This document shows, piece by piece, positions 8,889 to 17,588 of a stretch of DNA of 64,000 bases. The stretch's first letter is position 1. Each line of letters opens with the position of its first letter. The stretch comes from CAVPKN01 sp964588495 (GTDB taxonomy: Bacteria > Chlamydiota > Chlamydiia > Chlamydiales > JAAKFR01). The notes under the pieces are model-generated. The model did no database searches and was not told the origin of the DNA. It saw only the letters and a list, made by a program, of their open reading frames with translations. Location: the NCBI GenBank assembly GCA_964588495.1, contig CAZPPS010000005.1:1-64000 (forward strand). The letters run 5' to 3'. The position numbers were made by a program, and so were the translations under genes.

Positions 8889-9054
8889 AACCTGAGTTTT
8901 GGGTTATTTTTCCTCGTAATCAGCGGATTCTTGTGAGGCAAAATCGCAATTTTTTGCGAAGCTCATAGCTGAAAGCGCTATTTGCGAGCAAAAAAGTGCG
9001 ATTTGGACCACAAAAATCCCTGAGGATGATGAAAAAGAACCCAAAACTCAGGTT
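8889..9054. repeat. Inverted-repeat element ending in AACCTGAGTTTTGGGTT
   Basis: AACCTGAGTTTTGGGTT at 8889-8905 and its exact reverse complement at 9038-9054 face each other across 166 bases. The right-hand 48 bases (9007-9054) recur at 26557-26604 with four mismatches. The element ends exactly where the HipA-like reading frame to its right stops being protein-like, so it probably inserted there. Confidence 0.6.
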
Positions 9055-9204
9055 CCAGTAGGCTTCTTTTTTCTCTGGTGACAGAAAGGAATTTGCAATA
9101 AGTGTTTCCCAATCAGGCAAGCATTGATGGAGCTCTGACAAGATTTGATCAATCGAATTTTCTGGAAGTTGGAGCCGCTCTCTACCAAAATAGTCAAGCG
9201 GAAA
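9055..9204 (-). pseudogene. Fragment of a HipA-like kinase C-terminus
   Basis: About 50 codons, without a start, read FPLDYFGRERLQLPENSI then LPDWETLIANSFLS and KKEAYW. The W..LI..SFLS...K..Y spacing is what I associate with the C-terminal tail of HipA-type toxin kinases. Upstream there is an in-frame stop at 9205-9207; downstream the frame runs straight into the repeat at 9054. It is a remnant only; the family call rests on a short motif. Confidence 0.4.
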
Positions 9205-9272
9205 TCAAATATTTTCACACGAAAATAGAGTCAAATTCACAACTTTTACTGCTTTAGCAGTAAAAACGCCTA

Positions 9273-9860
9273 TTATTGAAAGGGGAAGTGCCCTTTGGCA
9301 ACGATCTCTTGGAGCGGTTTACGCTGCGATGGCTCTTCTTTGGCTTGGAGCTCGGGAGAAAGGCTCTCTTTGTCCCCTGCTTTGCCGATGGCGACCATGG
9401 CTTCGACCTTGAAGTTGTCAGGGATTTTGAGGGCTGCTTTGATCGCATTGTAGTCAAAACCTTGCATGCCATGAGCCACGATGCCCCTTGCATGCGCTTC
9501 TATGGCTAAACTCATCCAAGCAGCGCCTGTATCAAAAGAGGCAGTCCCGGCAGGCTTATTGTTATGCTCAAAATTCTGACGGGAGATAACGACAACGAGA
9601 GTGTCTGCGTTTTTACACCACGATTTGTTGAAATCGACGAGAACATTAAACAGCGTCTCCCACTCTTTATCAGAGCGTCTGGCATAGACAAAGCGCCACG
9701 GCTGATTGTTGTAAGAAGATGGGGCCCAGCGGGCTGCTTCAAAGAGGGAAGAGAGCTCCTCCTCGGTCAAACGCTCTTCGCTGAAGGCTCGTGACGAGAC
9801 CCGCGACATGAAAAAAGGTTGGATGGCGTAAGTGCTTTCTCTATTTTGGTATGTTGTCAT
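9273..9860 (-). CDS. Nitroreductase-family FMN oxidoreductase
   Basis: A 195-residue flavin enzyme of the nitroreductase fold. SSRAFSEERLTEEEL and FEAARWAPSSYNNQPWRF near the N-terminus form the FMN phosphate and active-site region; DTGAAWMSLAIEAHARGI and IPDNFKVEAMVAIGKAG are the family's later blocks. Such enzymes reduce nitroaromatics, quinones or flavins with NAD(P)H; the natural substrate cannot be read from sequence. The ATG at 9860 is chosen because GGAGA lies seven bases upstream; the frame also has a TTG six bases earlier. Confidence 0.88.
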   Translation of the reverse strand: MTTYQNRESTYAIQPFFMSRVSSRAFSEERLTEEELSSLFEAARWAPSSYNNQPWRFVYARRSDKEWETLFNVLVDFNKSWCKNADTLVVVISRQNFEHNNKPAGTASFDTGAAWMSLAIEAHARGIVAHGMQGFDYNAIKAALKIPDNFKVEAMVAIGKAGDKESLSPELQAKEEPSQRKPLQEIVAKGHFPFQ

Positions 9861-9960
9861 GGGCAAATCTCCTTATGCACGATAATAAGGCTTCAGGATG
9901 GCTAAGTCAAAACAAATTTTTGATCCTTTATTTCGCTTTCTAATTAATTTAAAATTAATA

Positions 9961-9989
9961 TTAACTAATATTATTTTTTATGCTATAAT
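9961..9989 (+). promoter_or_regulatory. Putative promoter, very close to a start codon
   Basis: TTAACT at 9961-9966, 17 bases, then TATAAT at 9984-9989. The expected start of transcription (about 9996) is only a few bases from the ATG at 9999, so the message may be nearly leaderless; no Shine-Dalgarno is seen. Confidence 0.4.
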
Positions 9990-9998
9990 AAATGCATT

Positions 9999-10517
9999 AT
10001 GAATCACGTTAAACCTAATTCTCAAAATCAGCCAGTAATCCTGCCAAACAGGGCCGGCAAGGACAAGACAGCGATTCCGCGACCAACCTTCTATGGGTTG
10101 GCGATCGGTCTCATTGTTACCGTTGGCCTCTTGATTACGATCGCCGTTGGGGGCGCGGGGCATATCCATGGCTACTTAGAGGCCATGGACGGTCTTGTGG
10201 CCAAAGTTCTCACAATCGGCACCCCTATTGTAGGCATCATGCAGCTGATACTGCTCGCGTGTCTATACAGTATTGATAAACGAGAGATTGAACGTAGAGA
10301 ACAAAGAGATAGGGGCTCACTTATGAATTCGAACTCTATCGACGATTCAGACTCTTTTAGCGCGTCTGGGGAAGAGCTTGACCACATAGAGGCCGATTTA
10401 TCTGGGTCACCAATAATATCGGATCTGCCGGAAATAAATAGGGTACAGCAAACAAACTCCACAAGCACCTCATCCACCAACTCCAACAACAATCAGGAAC
10501 GAGTGGAAGAGATTTAA
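9999..10517 (+). CDS. Small protein with an Inc-like paired hydrophobic segment
   Basis: A 172-residue protein with a charged N-terminus, two hydrophobic stretches separated by a short loop (residues about 32-55 and 66-88), then a polar, Ser/Asn-rich acidic tail. This two-lobed hydrophobic pattern is the hallmark of chlamydial inclusion membrane proteins, which are type III secreted and sit in the vacuole membrane with both ends in the host cytosol. The GLxxTVGLLITIAVGGAG stretch resembles the modules at 33035-34462 and 55014-56213. No enzyme domain is visible. The 3' end overlaps the convergent neighbour by four bases. Confidence 0.6.
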   Translation: MNHVKPNSQNQPVILPNRAGKDKTAIPRPTFYGLAIGLIVTVGLLITIAVGGAGHIHGYLEAMDGLVAKVLTIGTPIVGIMQLILLACLYSIDKREIERREQRDRGSLMNSNSIDDSDSFSASGEELDHIEADLSGSPIISDLPEINRVQQTNSTSTSSTNSNNNQERVEEI

Positions 10518-10876
10518 TCTGAGTTACGAGGATGCATCAGATTTTGAAGATCTTGCCTAGCTTGTTCGGGCGAAATTTCATCAATGAGTAACCTTTCTGC
10601 GATGCGCTTGAGTTTGTCCAAACGGGGTGACGTTGGGTTGACGTGCTTCAGTTTGGTCAATAATGTGGAAATTTCGTCGCTAGCCGCTTTTTTATTGAGC
10701 TGAGCCAAGGTTTTTTCAACGTCTGGGAATGAGAGGGTTCCCTCATAGAACTGATCGGTTAGAACATGAATCTCGCGGGAAATCCAGTTGAGCCCTTCAC
10801 GCGAAAGATAGTGACTTTCGTCTAGAACGGCTGATAATTGTGCAACTTGCTGAGAAAAAAGCGCTTCCAGTTTCAT
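10514..10876 (-). CDS. Hypothetical helical protein
   Basis: A 120-residue, soluble, helix-rich protein (MKLEALFSQQVAQLSAVLDE...). No domain recognised, no signal or membrane segment. It contains two weakly similar helical stretches around LSFPDVEKTLAQLNK and ISPEQARQDLQNL, which may be a repeat. Its end overlaps the convergent gene by four bases. Confidence 0.55.
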   Translation of the reverse strand: MKLEALFSQQVAQLSAVLDESHYLSREGLNWISREIHVLTDQFYEGTLSFPDVEKTLAQLNKKAASDEISTLLTKLKHVNPTSPRLDKLKRIAERLLIDEISPEQARQDLQNLMHPRNSD

Positions 10877-10983
10877 AGCCTATCTTCCCCATTTGATTAC
10901 AAACCCATTCTATGGTAGACGGCAATTTTGAGCTACCACCCGTTCGATACCGATACCGTTATAACGAACCGCGTTTCCGTATA

Positions 10984-11059
10984 TTTAAACACAAAGACAC
11001 AAAGGCACAAAGAGATGTGATTAAATCATTTCTTCTTTCTTTGCGTCTTTGTGTTCAAA
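10984..11059. repeat. CACAAAG-type palindromic repeat
   Basis: TTTAAACACAAAGACACAAAG (10984 onward) is followed by its imperfect reverse complement, ending CTTTGCGTCTTTGTGTTCAAA (to 11059). Related arms occur at 21136-21280, 30138-30312 and 54655-54705. An outer inverted pair (gataccgatacc near 10955 and ggatcggtatcgg near 11102) encloses it. Confidence 0.6.
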
Positions 11060-11147
11060 AAAAGGCAAATTAGTGAGACAAAGTGTAGGGGCAGGGAGCT
11101 CGGATCGGTATCGGCCACGGTACCGCATGACAAAAAAGGTCATCCCT

Positions 11148-12146
11148 CTATTTCTTAAGTTGCAGGCGGCAATAGTGGGCAGCACCTTTAAGGCTGGCCT
11201 TGTCATCGAGGATGACGCGGATGGGGATACTCTCTAAAAGATCTCTGAAGCGTCCCTTGTCGGCAAAATTTTCGATGAAGAGGGGCTCTTTGAGCTTGGG
11301 CAAGATTTTGGGAGGGATGCCTCCCCCTAAATAGATCCCCCCTGTGGCCATAAACTTCAGGACGCAGTTTCCTACCTCTGAGCCCAATATTGAGACAAAC
11401 AGATTCAAGGTTTGGAGACAGATTTCAGATTGTGCGTTGAGAGCGTATTGAGTGATGATTTTGGCAGGATCGCCTGATTTAAGCTCTTCGGTTAGCCAAT
11501 TCTCTTCTTTGAGGCCCACTTTCTCCTTGAAAAAGGAGTAAACATTCAAAAAACCGGGGCCAGATAAGATGCGTTCATAGGAAACATGACCAAATTTGCT
11601 TTGCAAAAAGCTGCAAAGCTGGAGCTGGAGCTCGTCTCTTGGGCCAAATTCACAGTGTCCCCCTTCGCAGGCAAAAGGATGGTGGGTCGTTCCATCCCAA
11701 TAAAGACCCGCTTCTCCAAGACCTGTCCCTGGAGAGACAACTGCCCGATTCCCCTCTTTTTTACCCTTTCCTTTAAAAAGCTCAAAAAGGTTATCGGAAT
11801 TTAGGATCTCAATGGCCCAGGCATTAGCTTCCAAGTCGTTGAGAAGGAAGACCTTTTCAAAACCTAAGGTCTTCGCGATCTCCTTGCTATCAATAATCCA
11901 GGGAAGATTCGTTGCCCGGCAAGCTCCGTCAATCACAGGACCAGCAACTGCAAAACAGGCTGTCTTAATGGTAGAAGAGCCATGCATCGTTTTGCTGCTC
12001 TCTAAAAACTCAGTAACAATGGTTTCGAGATTCGGATATTTTTGGCTCGGGTAAGTTGCCAGGTGAGACCAGGCGTAGTTCCCTTCTTTTTCTCCAAAAA
12101 GGGCCAGATGGGTTTTAGTGCCGCCAATATCTCCTGCAAGTATCAT
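11148..12146 (-). CDS. glk: Glucokinase
   Basis: Phosphorylates glucose with ATP to glucose-6-phosphate in the cytosol. A 332-residue protein of the Glk (ROK-related, E. coli-type) family: MILAGDIGGTKTHLALFG is the phosphate-binding start, SPGTGLGEAGL and FACEGGHCEFGPRDE form the sugar-binding site, and MATGGIYLGGGIPPKI lies near the C-terminus. Its ATG overlaps the stop of the upstream dipeptidase gene (ATGA), so the two are translationally coupled. The product would feed the zwf-opcA-pgl genes 15 kb away. Chlamydiaceae lack this gene, as far as I know. Confidence 0.95.
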   Translation of the reverse strand: MILAGDIGGTKTHLALFGEKEGNYAWSHLATYPSQKYPNLETIVTEFLESSKTMHGSSTIKTACFAVAGPVIDGACRATNLPWIIDSKEIAKTLGFEKVFLLNDLEANAWAIEILNSDNLFELFKGKGKKEGNRAVVSPGTGLGEAGLYWDGTTHHPFACEGGHCEFGPRDELQLQLCSFLQSKFGHVSYERILSGPGFLNVYSFFKEKVGLKEENWLTEELKSGDPAKIITQYALNAQSEICLQTLNLFVSILGSEVGNCVLKFMATGGIYLGGGIPPKILPKLKEPLFIENFADKGRFRDLLESIPIRVILDDKASLKGAAHYCRLQLKK

Positions 12147-13084
12147 AATCGTTTCCTAAAATTGTGAATGTTTGTGGTGGCTATATTCTCAATTTCTTGA
12201 TTGCCAAGAACTTGCGACAAAACAGAAAGAACATAAGGATAGCAACTAGCATTGTCGAAATTTGTGTGATAGGGCGGCGATGGAGATTTAAGCGAGACAA
12301 AATCCTTATCATAGAAAAAATCTGCCCCAAAACAGTAATTTTCAAGGGCATTTAAGCTGCGGGCATGCTCCAAATGCTTTAAGAAATCACTCTCCCCTTC
12401 GGGTCCCACAAAAACTTTGTAAAAATTGAGGCCAATGATCCCTTTGCGTCTGATAATTTCTTTCGCAATGTCATCGGTTAGATTACGAGGCTGATCACAA
12501 ACGGCGCGGAAGTTGGAGTGGCTCGCAAGAGGGGTGATTTTGAGGTTCTTTTTATCGATGTAGTTTAAAATGTCGTGTGCAAGGGCATCGGAGGTATGGC
12601 TTAGGTCTATGGCACATTTTTTTCCGTCGAGAAACTCAAGAAACAGCTCCCCATCTCTTTTAAGACCGGCAGTCGTTAGGTTGCCTCCCCCAAACCGGTT
12701 TTCATGATTCCACGTCAGACTCACATATAAAATGGGGCCGGCAATTTGGGAATAATACTCAAAACGCTTGAAAGCAAGCTCAAGATCTTCCTCTTCTTCG
12801 CATAAACCCGATCCGTTTTCAATAGCAGCTGCCACTTCCAGTTTTGTGTGGGGATCAATGTGAAGATCTTCCCGCTCTTTTAATTTGAAAAAAAGCTCAA
12901 ACTGCTTTTTTCCCTTAAGGAAAGACCCTTTTTCTGTTCTTGTAAACACAGCACAGACTTGAAACGCAACCTTCCCTTTTTTGAGCTGATCTAAAGAACA
13001 GCGCACTTCGGGATCAAAAATCGTCCGCGTGTCGTTATCTGCAAGATAGGAGAGTAAATCACAATGAAGATCGGCGGAGTACAT
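12143..13084 (-). CDS. Membrane-dipeptidase family (M19) metallopeptidase
   Basis: A 313-residue zinc dipeptidase of peptidase family M19. The metal-binding D-L-H-C-D is at residues 5-9, the DLSHTS motif near 170 and ASHSNFRAVCDQPRN near 200 are the family's other ligand blocks, and FGADFFYD near 255 supplies the late aspartate. No signal peptide, so it is probably cytosolic, unlike the mammalian enzyme. It would cleave dipeptides, such as those imported by the Opp system in this window. Its start overlaps the acnA stop (TAATG) and its stop overlaps the glk start. Confidence 0.9.
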   Translation of the reverse strand: MYSADLHCDLLSYLADNDTRTIFDPEVRCSLDQLKKGKVAFQVCAVFTRTEKGSFLKGKKQFELFFKLKEREDLHIDPHTKLEVAAAIENGSGLCEEEEDLELAFKRFEYYSQIAGPILYVSLTWNHENRFGGGNLTTAGLKRDGELFLEFLDGKKCAIDLSHTSDALAHDILNYIDKKNLKITPLASHSNFRAVCDQPRNLTDDIAKEIIRRKGIIGLNFYKVFVGPEGESDFLKHLEHARSLNALENYCFGADFFYDKDFVSLKSPSPPYHTNFDNASCYPYVLSVLSQVLGNQEIENIATTNIHNFRKRL

Positions 13085-15021
13085 TAGCTATTTTTTCTCC
13101 GGTATTCGCTGATAGAGCCCCCTAAGAGCACATTTTGAAGCTCCCGTTTGGTAAGCGTGTGCTTTGCCTTAAAGTGGTAGCCCTGACTCACATTTTTCAC
13201 AGTCACCGTATCCCCTGCTTGAATCTCCTCTTTAAGTTTAGGGAAAGAGAGGATATCAGACTCGTGGAGTTTATCCCATTCTTTGGGATCGCTGAACATT
13301 AACGGGACAATTCCGAAGTTGGCCAGGTTTGCGCGGTGAATGCGGGCAAAACTTTTGGCTAAAACCACGCGGACTCCCAAATAGCGGGGGGCAATCACCG
13401 CATGTTCACGGCTAGAACCTTGTCCATAGTTGTCGCCGCCGATAATCAAGTGGCCCGTTTCTTTGTAGGGCTTGGTTCTTTCGGGATAGCTCTCGTCGAT
13501 TTGGGCAAACACAAAGCGGCTGATCGCTGGAATATTACTTCTATAGGGAAGCACTTTAGCTCCGGCCGGCATGATTTCATCTGTGGAGACATTGTCTCCC
13601 ACCTTAATTAAAATGGGTCCCTCAAAAGAAGGTTCTATCTCATCAAATATGGGAAGAGGCTTAATGTTGCTCCCCTTATCGAGCTCGATCGATCTTCCAT
13701 CAGCAGGCGGCCGCACAACAGAATCGGCATCGACAACCAGCTCATCGGGCTCTCTCATTTTTGGATAAGGCATCTTGAGTTTGCGCGGATCGGTGATCAC
13801 TCCTGTGATAGCAGCAGCCGCCGCCGTTTCTGGGCTGCAAAGATAGACAGCATCTTCTTTGGTTCCCGATCTTCCGGGGAAGTTTCTTGGAACGGTGCGC
13901 AAAGAGGGCCGACCATTCGCAGGCGCTTGTCCCATTCCAATACAGCCATTACAGCCTGCTTGGTGAATCCGGGCTCCTGAGGCTGCAAGTATTTCCAAAT
14001 GGCCATTACGGGCCAAGTTTTCGAGTATCTGTCTGGAAGTGGGGTTGATATCAAAGGAGAGCTGGTCTTTTGCCTTTTGCCCCTTCATGATTTCAGCCAC
14101 AATTGCAAAATCGCGGTATCCGGGGTTGGCAGATGAGCCCACCATTACCTGATAAACGTCGGCTCCCTCCACTTCCCGCACAGGCACCACCTTGCCAGGA
14201 CTGCTAGGAAGGGCAATGAGCGGTTCGAGCTTGGATAAATCGATCTCGTCATGAAGATCATAGGAGCAATCGTTATCAGGAAGTAATTCTACCCACTGAT
14301 TGCCCCGTCTTTGGCTCTCCATAAACCGTTTGACTTCCCCATCAGAGGGGAAAACAGTGGTAGTCGCCCCAAGTTCTGCTCCCATATTGGCAATCACATG
14401 CCGGTCCATCGCAGATAAGCAGGCAAGTCCTGGGCCATAGTATTCGATAATCTTTCCAACGCCGCCCGTCACATCATGCCGTCTCAACACTTCAAGGATT
14501 ACATCTTTGGCGCTCACCCAGTCCGGTAAAGAACCTATCAGTTTGATACCCCAAATTTTGGGCATTTTCACATGGTAAGGCTCACCTGCAATAGCAAAAG
14601 CCACCTCTAAGCCACCCGCGCCAATCGCGAGCATTCCCATAGAGCCTGCTGCGCATGTATGGCTATCAGACCCTAAAAGTGTTTTGCCCGGAATTCCAAA
14701 TCTTTCCATATGAACAGGGTGACTGACCCCGTTTCCTGCGCGGCTATACCAAATTCCAAAGCGCTGACACGCACTTCTTAAGAAAATATGATCTTCTGCA
14801 TTTTTGAAATCGTCCTGCAAGATATTATGATCGACATACTGCACAGAAATCTCTGTTTTTGCACGCTCCAGATTCATCGCCTCAAGCTCGAGCATGACCA
14901 TTGTTCCTGTCGCATCCTGCGTCAGTGTCTGGTCGATTTTAAGGCTGATCTCCTCTCCCACTTGCATTTTACCCTCAACGAGGTGTGATTGGATGAGTTT
15001 TTGTGCTACGTTAAGTCCCAT
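13084..15021 (-). CDS. acnA: Aconitate hydratase, Aquifex/mitochondrial-like short type
   Basis: Interconverts citrate and isocitrate in the TCA cycle. At 645 residues it is the short aconitase class rather than the 850-900 residue AcnA/AcnB forms. LLGSDSHTCAAGSMGMLAIG and later HQAGCNGCIGMGQ provide the [4Fe-4S] cysteines (one in SHTC, two in CNGC); the swivel domain has GGDNYGQGSSREHA, the substrate-phosphate loop. GGGAG precedes the ATG. First gene of an acnA-dipeptidase-glk operon joined by 1- and 4-base overlaps. Aconitase is absent from Chlamydiaceae, which have an incomplete TCA cycle, so this marks a more autonomous metabolism. Confidence 0.95.
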   Translation of the reverse strand: MGLNVAQKLIQSHLVEGKMQVGEEISLKIDQTLTQDATGTMVMLELEAMNLERAKTEISVQYVDHNILQDDFKNAEDHIFLRSACQRFGIWYSRAGNGVSHPVHMERFGIPGKTLLGSDSHTCAAGSMGMLAIGAGGLEVAFAIAGEPYHVKMPKIWGIKLIGSLPDWVSAKDVILEVLRRHDVTGGVGKIIEYYGPGLACLSAMDRHVIANMGAELGATTTVFPSDGEVKRFMESQRRGNQWVELLPDNDCSYDLHDEIDLSKLEPLIALPSSPGKVVPVREVEGADVYQVMVGSSANPGYRDFAIVAEIMKGQKAKDQLSFDINPTSRQILENLARNGHLEILAASGARIHQAGCNGCIGMGQAPANGRPSLRTVPRNFPGRSGTKEDAVYLCSPETAAAAAITGVITDPRKLKMPYPKMREPDELVVDADSVVRPPADGRSIELDKGSNIKPLPIFDEIEPSFEGPILIKVGDNVSTDEIMPAGAKVLPYRSNIPAISRFVFAQIDESYPERTKPYKETGHLIIGGDNYGQGSSREHAVIAPRYLGVRVVLAKSFARIHRANLANFGIVPLMFSDPKEWDKLHESDILSFPKLKEEIQAGDTVTVKNVSQGYHFKAKHTLTKRELQNVLLGGSISEYRRKNS

Positions 15022-15124
15022 AATTCTCCCGTGTCTGTGCCCGATTTTTAAATTGCAAACGTAAAAGAAAAAGATTTTAGAGGCAATTGCAAATTTTCCT
15101 GGGAAAGCAGTTTTGCAATTCCCT

Positions 15125-16027
15125 CTAAGAACAAGCAGCTTTGTGGATCCGATTCATCAAAGCCCTATTTTTTTGAACCGTTTCATCACAAAGAATGAGA
15201 ATTTCCTCTTTGCCCTCAACATCTGCTTGTCGAAAGCTTGCGTACAAATCTTGCTGTCTAATCGTGTAAAGGATAGTCCGTTTTTTTGAACCAGCAAGGC
15301 TTAAATAGACTTCTAGATCTTTTTGTGTTTCAAACACCAAAACTTTCGCACGTGGAGCATAATGCCGATACTTCATCCCAGGAGAAGCAGGCTTTTCCAC
15401 ACTTTCCCCCGCAAACAAAACGGGCACTCCCAAAACAGCCTCCAATTCTTTTTGCCCGATCGCTCCTGGTCGCAAAATTGTAGGAACAGGATCTAAAGCC
15501 AAAACAGTTGATTCAATCCCAAGTCCGCAAGGGCCCCCATCCAAAACTCCCGCAATGTGACCCGCAAAGTCATTCACCACATGTTCTGCCCGCGTGCTAC
15601 TCGGCCTTCCAGAAATGTTCGCAGAAGGGGCCACCAGGGGGACACCAACTGCCTCAATCAATTTAAGAGCTAACTCGTGAGCGGGCATTCGCACTCCAAT
15701 TGTCTCCAGATTTGCCGAAACAATTGCCGGCACACACTCTTTTTTTTTCAAAAGCACAGTCAACGGCCCCGGAAAAAAAGCCTTTGCCAAAAGGTAAAAA
15801 CTCTCCGGCACATCTTGAACAATCATCTCCAATTGCTTGAGATCAGAAATGTGAACAATCAAAGGATTGTCCTGAGGACGTCCCTTAACCTGAAAAATTT
15901 TCTGAATCGCTTCGGGCAAAAAAACAGAAGCCCCAAGACCATAAACAGTCTCTGTAGGAAACGCGACAAGCTCTCCTAGGCGGATCAGCTCGGCAGCTTT
16001 TGGAATATCAAAAGTCTGGAAGATCAT
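15125..16027 (-). CDS. tsaC: L-threonylcarbamoyladenylate synthase (Sua5 type)
   Basis: Makes threonylcarbamoyl-AMP from threonine, bicarbonate and ATP, the first step of the t6A37 tRNA modification finished with TsaD (also in this window). The YrdC domain fills residues 1-200: FPTETVYGLGA, KGRPQDNPLIVHI, SANISGRPSSTRAEHV, STVLAL. The extra C-terminal part (from about 215, PGMKYRHYAPRAKVLVF) is the Sua5 domain, so this is the long form. Its start lies inside the upstream gene (20-base overlap). Confidence 0.93.
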   Translation of the reverse strand: MIFQTFDIPKAAELIRLGELVAFPTETVYGLGASVFLPEAIQKIFQVKGRPQDNPLIVHISDLKQLEMIVQDVPESFYLLAKAFFPGPLTVLLKKKECVPAIVSANLETIGVRMPAHELALKLIEAVGVPLVAPSANISGRPSSTRAEHVVNDFAGHIAGVLDGGPCGLGIESTVLALDPVPTILRPGAIGQKELEAVLGVPVLFAGESVEKPASPGMKYRHYAPRAKVLVFETQKDLEVYLSLAGSKKRTILYTIRQQDLYASFRQADVEGKEEILILCDETVQKNRALMNRIHKAACS

Positions 16028-16847
16028 TTTGCGGACTATCCCATGTCATAACGGCATCTCCGGTTCTGACATTCATTTTAAGGGTTGTTTTAACGTATTT
16101 TTCCAGTTTTTCAGTATAAATACGGAATTGAGAACGCAACTGAACAATCAAATATTGTTCTCCATCTTCCTTGATAAGGTTAAGCTTCATTGACCCTCCG
16201 TCAACCTGAATCAAGTAAGCAGTGAGATGATCATTTCTATACCGGCTCGCAAGAATACAAGCGAGCTCACTAAAAATGTTCTGATTGACAAATCCATAGA
16301 TGTACGAGCCATATTTTTTTTCTACCTCATCTGGTGGAATAGGAATTCCATTCAAGTGACAGTGCATGCCTCGATTGATATCCTTTTCTGTTACGGCTCT
16401 TCTCTCTTCCGACGTTCTATGCATTTCCATTTCTTGTCTCAGTTTCGGTAGTTTGAATGTATAGCTCGCTCCCCGATCTTGCTCCAAAAGCGTTAGATAT
16501 GCCTCTTTTGTTTTCACGTGATGGAACATTCGCTTTTGGTGTTGTTGGAGTTGCGCAGAACATCGGACAAAAAAATGATAAAAAATGCCATAGATCGCTC
16601 CGTAAAGAAAAGTGGTGGAGCCGATAATATTAACTGACAACCCAGACCAGAAAATGGCAGCGTCATATTGATAAAAAGCCATCAAAAGAGCGCCCGTCAT
16701 ACACAAAATCGCCCCTACAATCACTCCAATTACCGCTGCGCGAGAAAAATCGTGCGAGGAAACCTCAAACTCTTTTGCTAAAAGAACGGGATTGTTTTGC
16801 TTAGAATATCTGTAATCTACATACATTTTACTGACAAATAATATCAA
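16008..16847 (-). CDS. Inc-like membrane protein of unknown function
   Basis: A 279-residue protein with one paired hydrophobic region (about residues 35-92: AAVIGVIVGAILCMTGALLMAF, then IFWSGLSVNIIGSTTFLYGAIYGIFYHFF) and a 185-residue soluble C-terminal part. The tight two-helix hairpin is the pattern of inclusion membrane proteins. The C-terminal part matches nothing I know. The start could be the second Met (residue 8). It overlaps tsaC by 20 bases, so the two are probably co-transcribed. Confidence 0.6.
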   Translation of the reverse strand: MILFVSKMYVDYRYSKQNNPVLLAKEFEVSSHDFSRAAVIGVIVGAILCMTGALLMAFYQYDAAIFWSGLSVNIIGSTTFLYGAIYGIFYHFFVRCSAQLQQHQKRMFHHVKTKEAYLTLLEQDRGASYTFKLPKLRQEMEMHRTSEERRAVTEKDINRGMHCHLNGIPIPPDEVEKKYGSYIYGFVNQNIFSELACILASRYRNDHLTAYLIQVDGGSMKLNLIKEDGEQYLIVQLRSQFRIYTEKLEKYVKTTLKMNVRTGDAVMTWDSPQNDLPDF

Positions 16848-16895
16848 AACCCTATATTTGTCTCAGTGAGAAAAAAAATTATTTATTGAGGTTCT

Positions 16896-17381
16896 ATGGC
16901 AGCAGGATGGTTTAAAAAAACTCATTGGGGTTTAGCGAAAGGGGGCAATTGGTTTGGACAACTTTTCCTACTTGCCATCCGCCTCTACTGGGGCGTTTTG
17001 CTTGTCGTGACAGGTTTTGGAAAATGGACTAAAATTGCACAAGTGGGAGACAGTTTTGCAAACCTGGGAATCCCATTCCCCTCTTTTTCAGCAGGCTTGG
17101 TAGCCACAGTGGAGCTTTTGGGAGGCATCGCTTTGATTCTAGGTCTTTTCTCAAGATTTTTTGCCCTACTTCTATCAATCCTCCTTATCGTGGCTCTTTC
17201 AACTGCCCATAAAGAAGGTGCCGCTCAGCTCTTCACCAATCCAACAGCCGTATTCTCTCAAGCCCCCTTCACTTATCTCATGACTGCGCTGACAGTTCTC
17301 AGCTTCGGCCCCGGCATCTTCTCCTTCGACTACTGGTTTGAAAAGAAAACTTACGGCAGATCTCTCTCGCGTGAGTTATAG
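16896..17381 (+). CDS. DoxX-family membrane protein
   Basis: A 161-residue protein with four hydrophobic helices: LFLLAIRLYWGVLLVVTGFGKW, SAGLVATVELLGGIALILGLF, ALLLSILLIVALSTAH and the C-terminal YLMTALTVLSFGPG. R-x-x-x-G...F...G-K in the first helix and VELLGGIALILGLFSR in the second are DoxX features. The family is linked to redox and sulfur stress but has no single agreed activity. TTGAGG precedes the ATG by 5-6 bases. Confidence 0.85.
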   Translation: MAAGWFKKTHWGLAKGGNWFGQLFLLAIRLYWGVLLVVTGFGKWTKIAQVGDSFANLGIPFPSFSAGLVATVELLGGIALILGLFSRFFALLLSILLIVALSTAHKEGAAQLFTNPTAVFSQAPFTYLMTALTVLSFGPGIFSFDYWFEKKTYGRSLSREL

Positions 17382-17429
17382 GACCTCGCTCTATAACTCA
17401 CAAATTTGCCAAATAGATTTGCACGATAG

Positions 17430-17522
17430 TAAAAATAACAGGATAAAAGGATGGATGGGTAAACAAGCAAAAAAAATAATTTTTTAAATTATCTTGCCCA
17501 TCCTTTTATCCTGTTATTTTTA
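17430..17522. repeat. ATCCTTTTATCCTGTTA-type palindrome between convergent genes
   Basis: A perfect 25-base inverted repeat: TAAAAATAACAGGATAAAAG... at 17430-17454 and its complement at 17498-17522, with an A/T-rich loop. The same words recur at 32944-33056, 34578-34690 and 56685-56783. Lying between convergent genes it may also end transcription in both directions. Confidence 0.7.
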
Positions 17523-17547
17523 TTATCTTGTAATATGTCTGTAAGAC

Positions 17548-17576
17548 GAACGAGTCCCTGAAGAAGGGACTCGTTC
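17548..17576 (-). terminator. Terminator-like hairpin
   Basis: GAACGAGTCCCT (17548-17559), a 5-base loop, and the perfect complement AGGGACTCGTTC (17565-17576). It lies 12 bases after the stop of the minus-strand gene at 17589. There is no clear T tract, so it may act as a stabiliser instead. Confidence 0.5.
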
Positions 17577-17588
17577 ATGAAAGATGGA

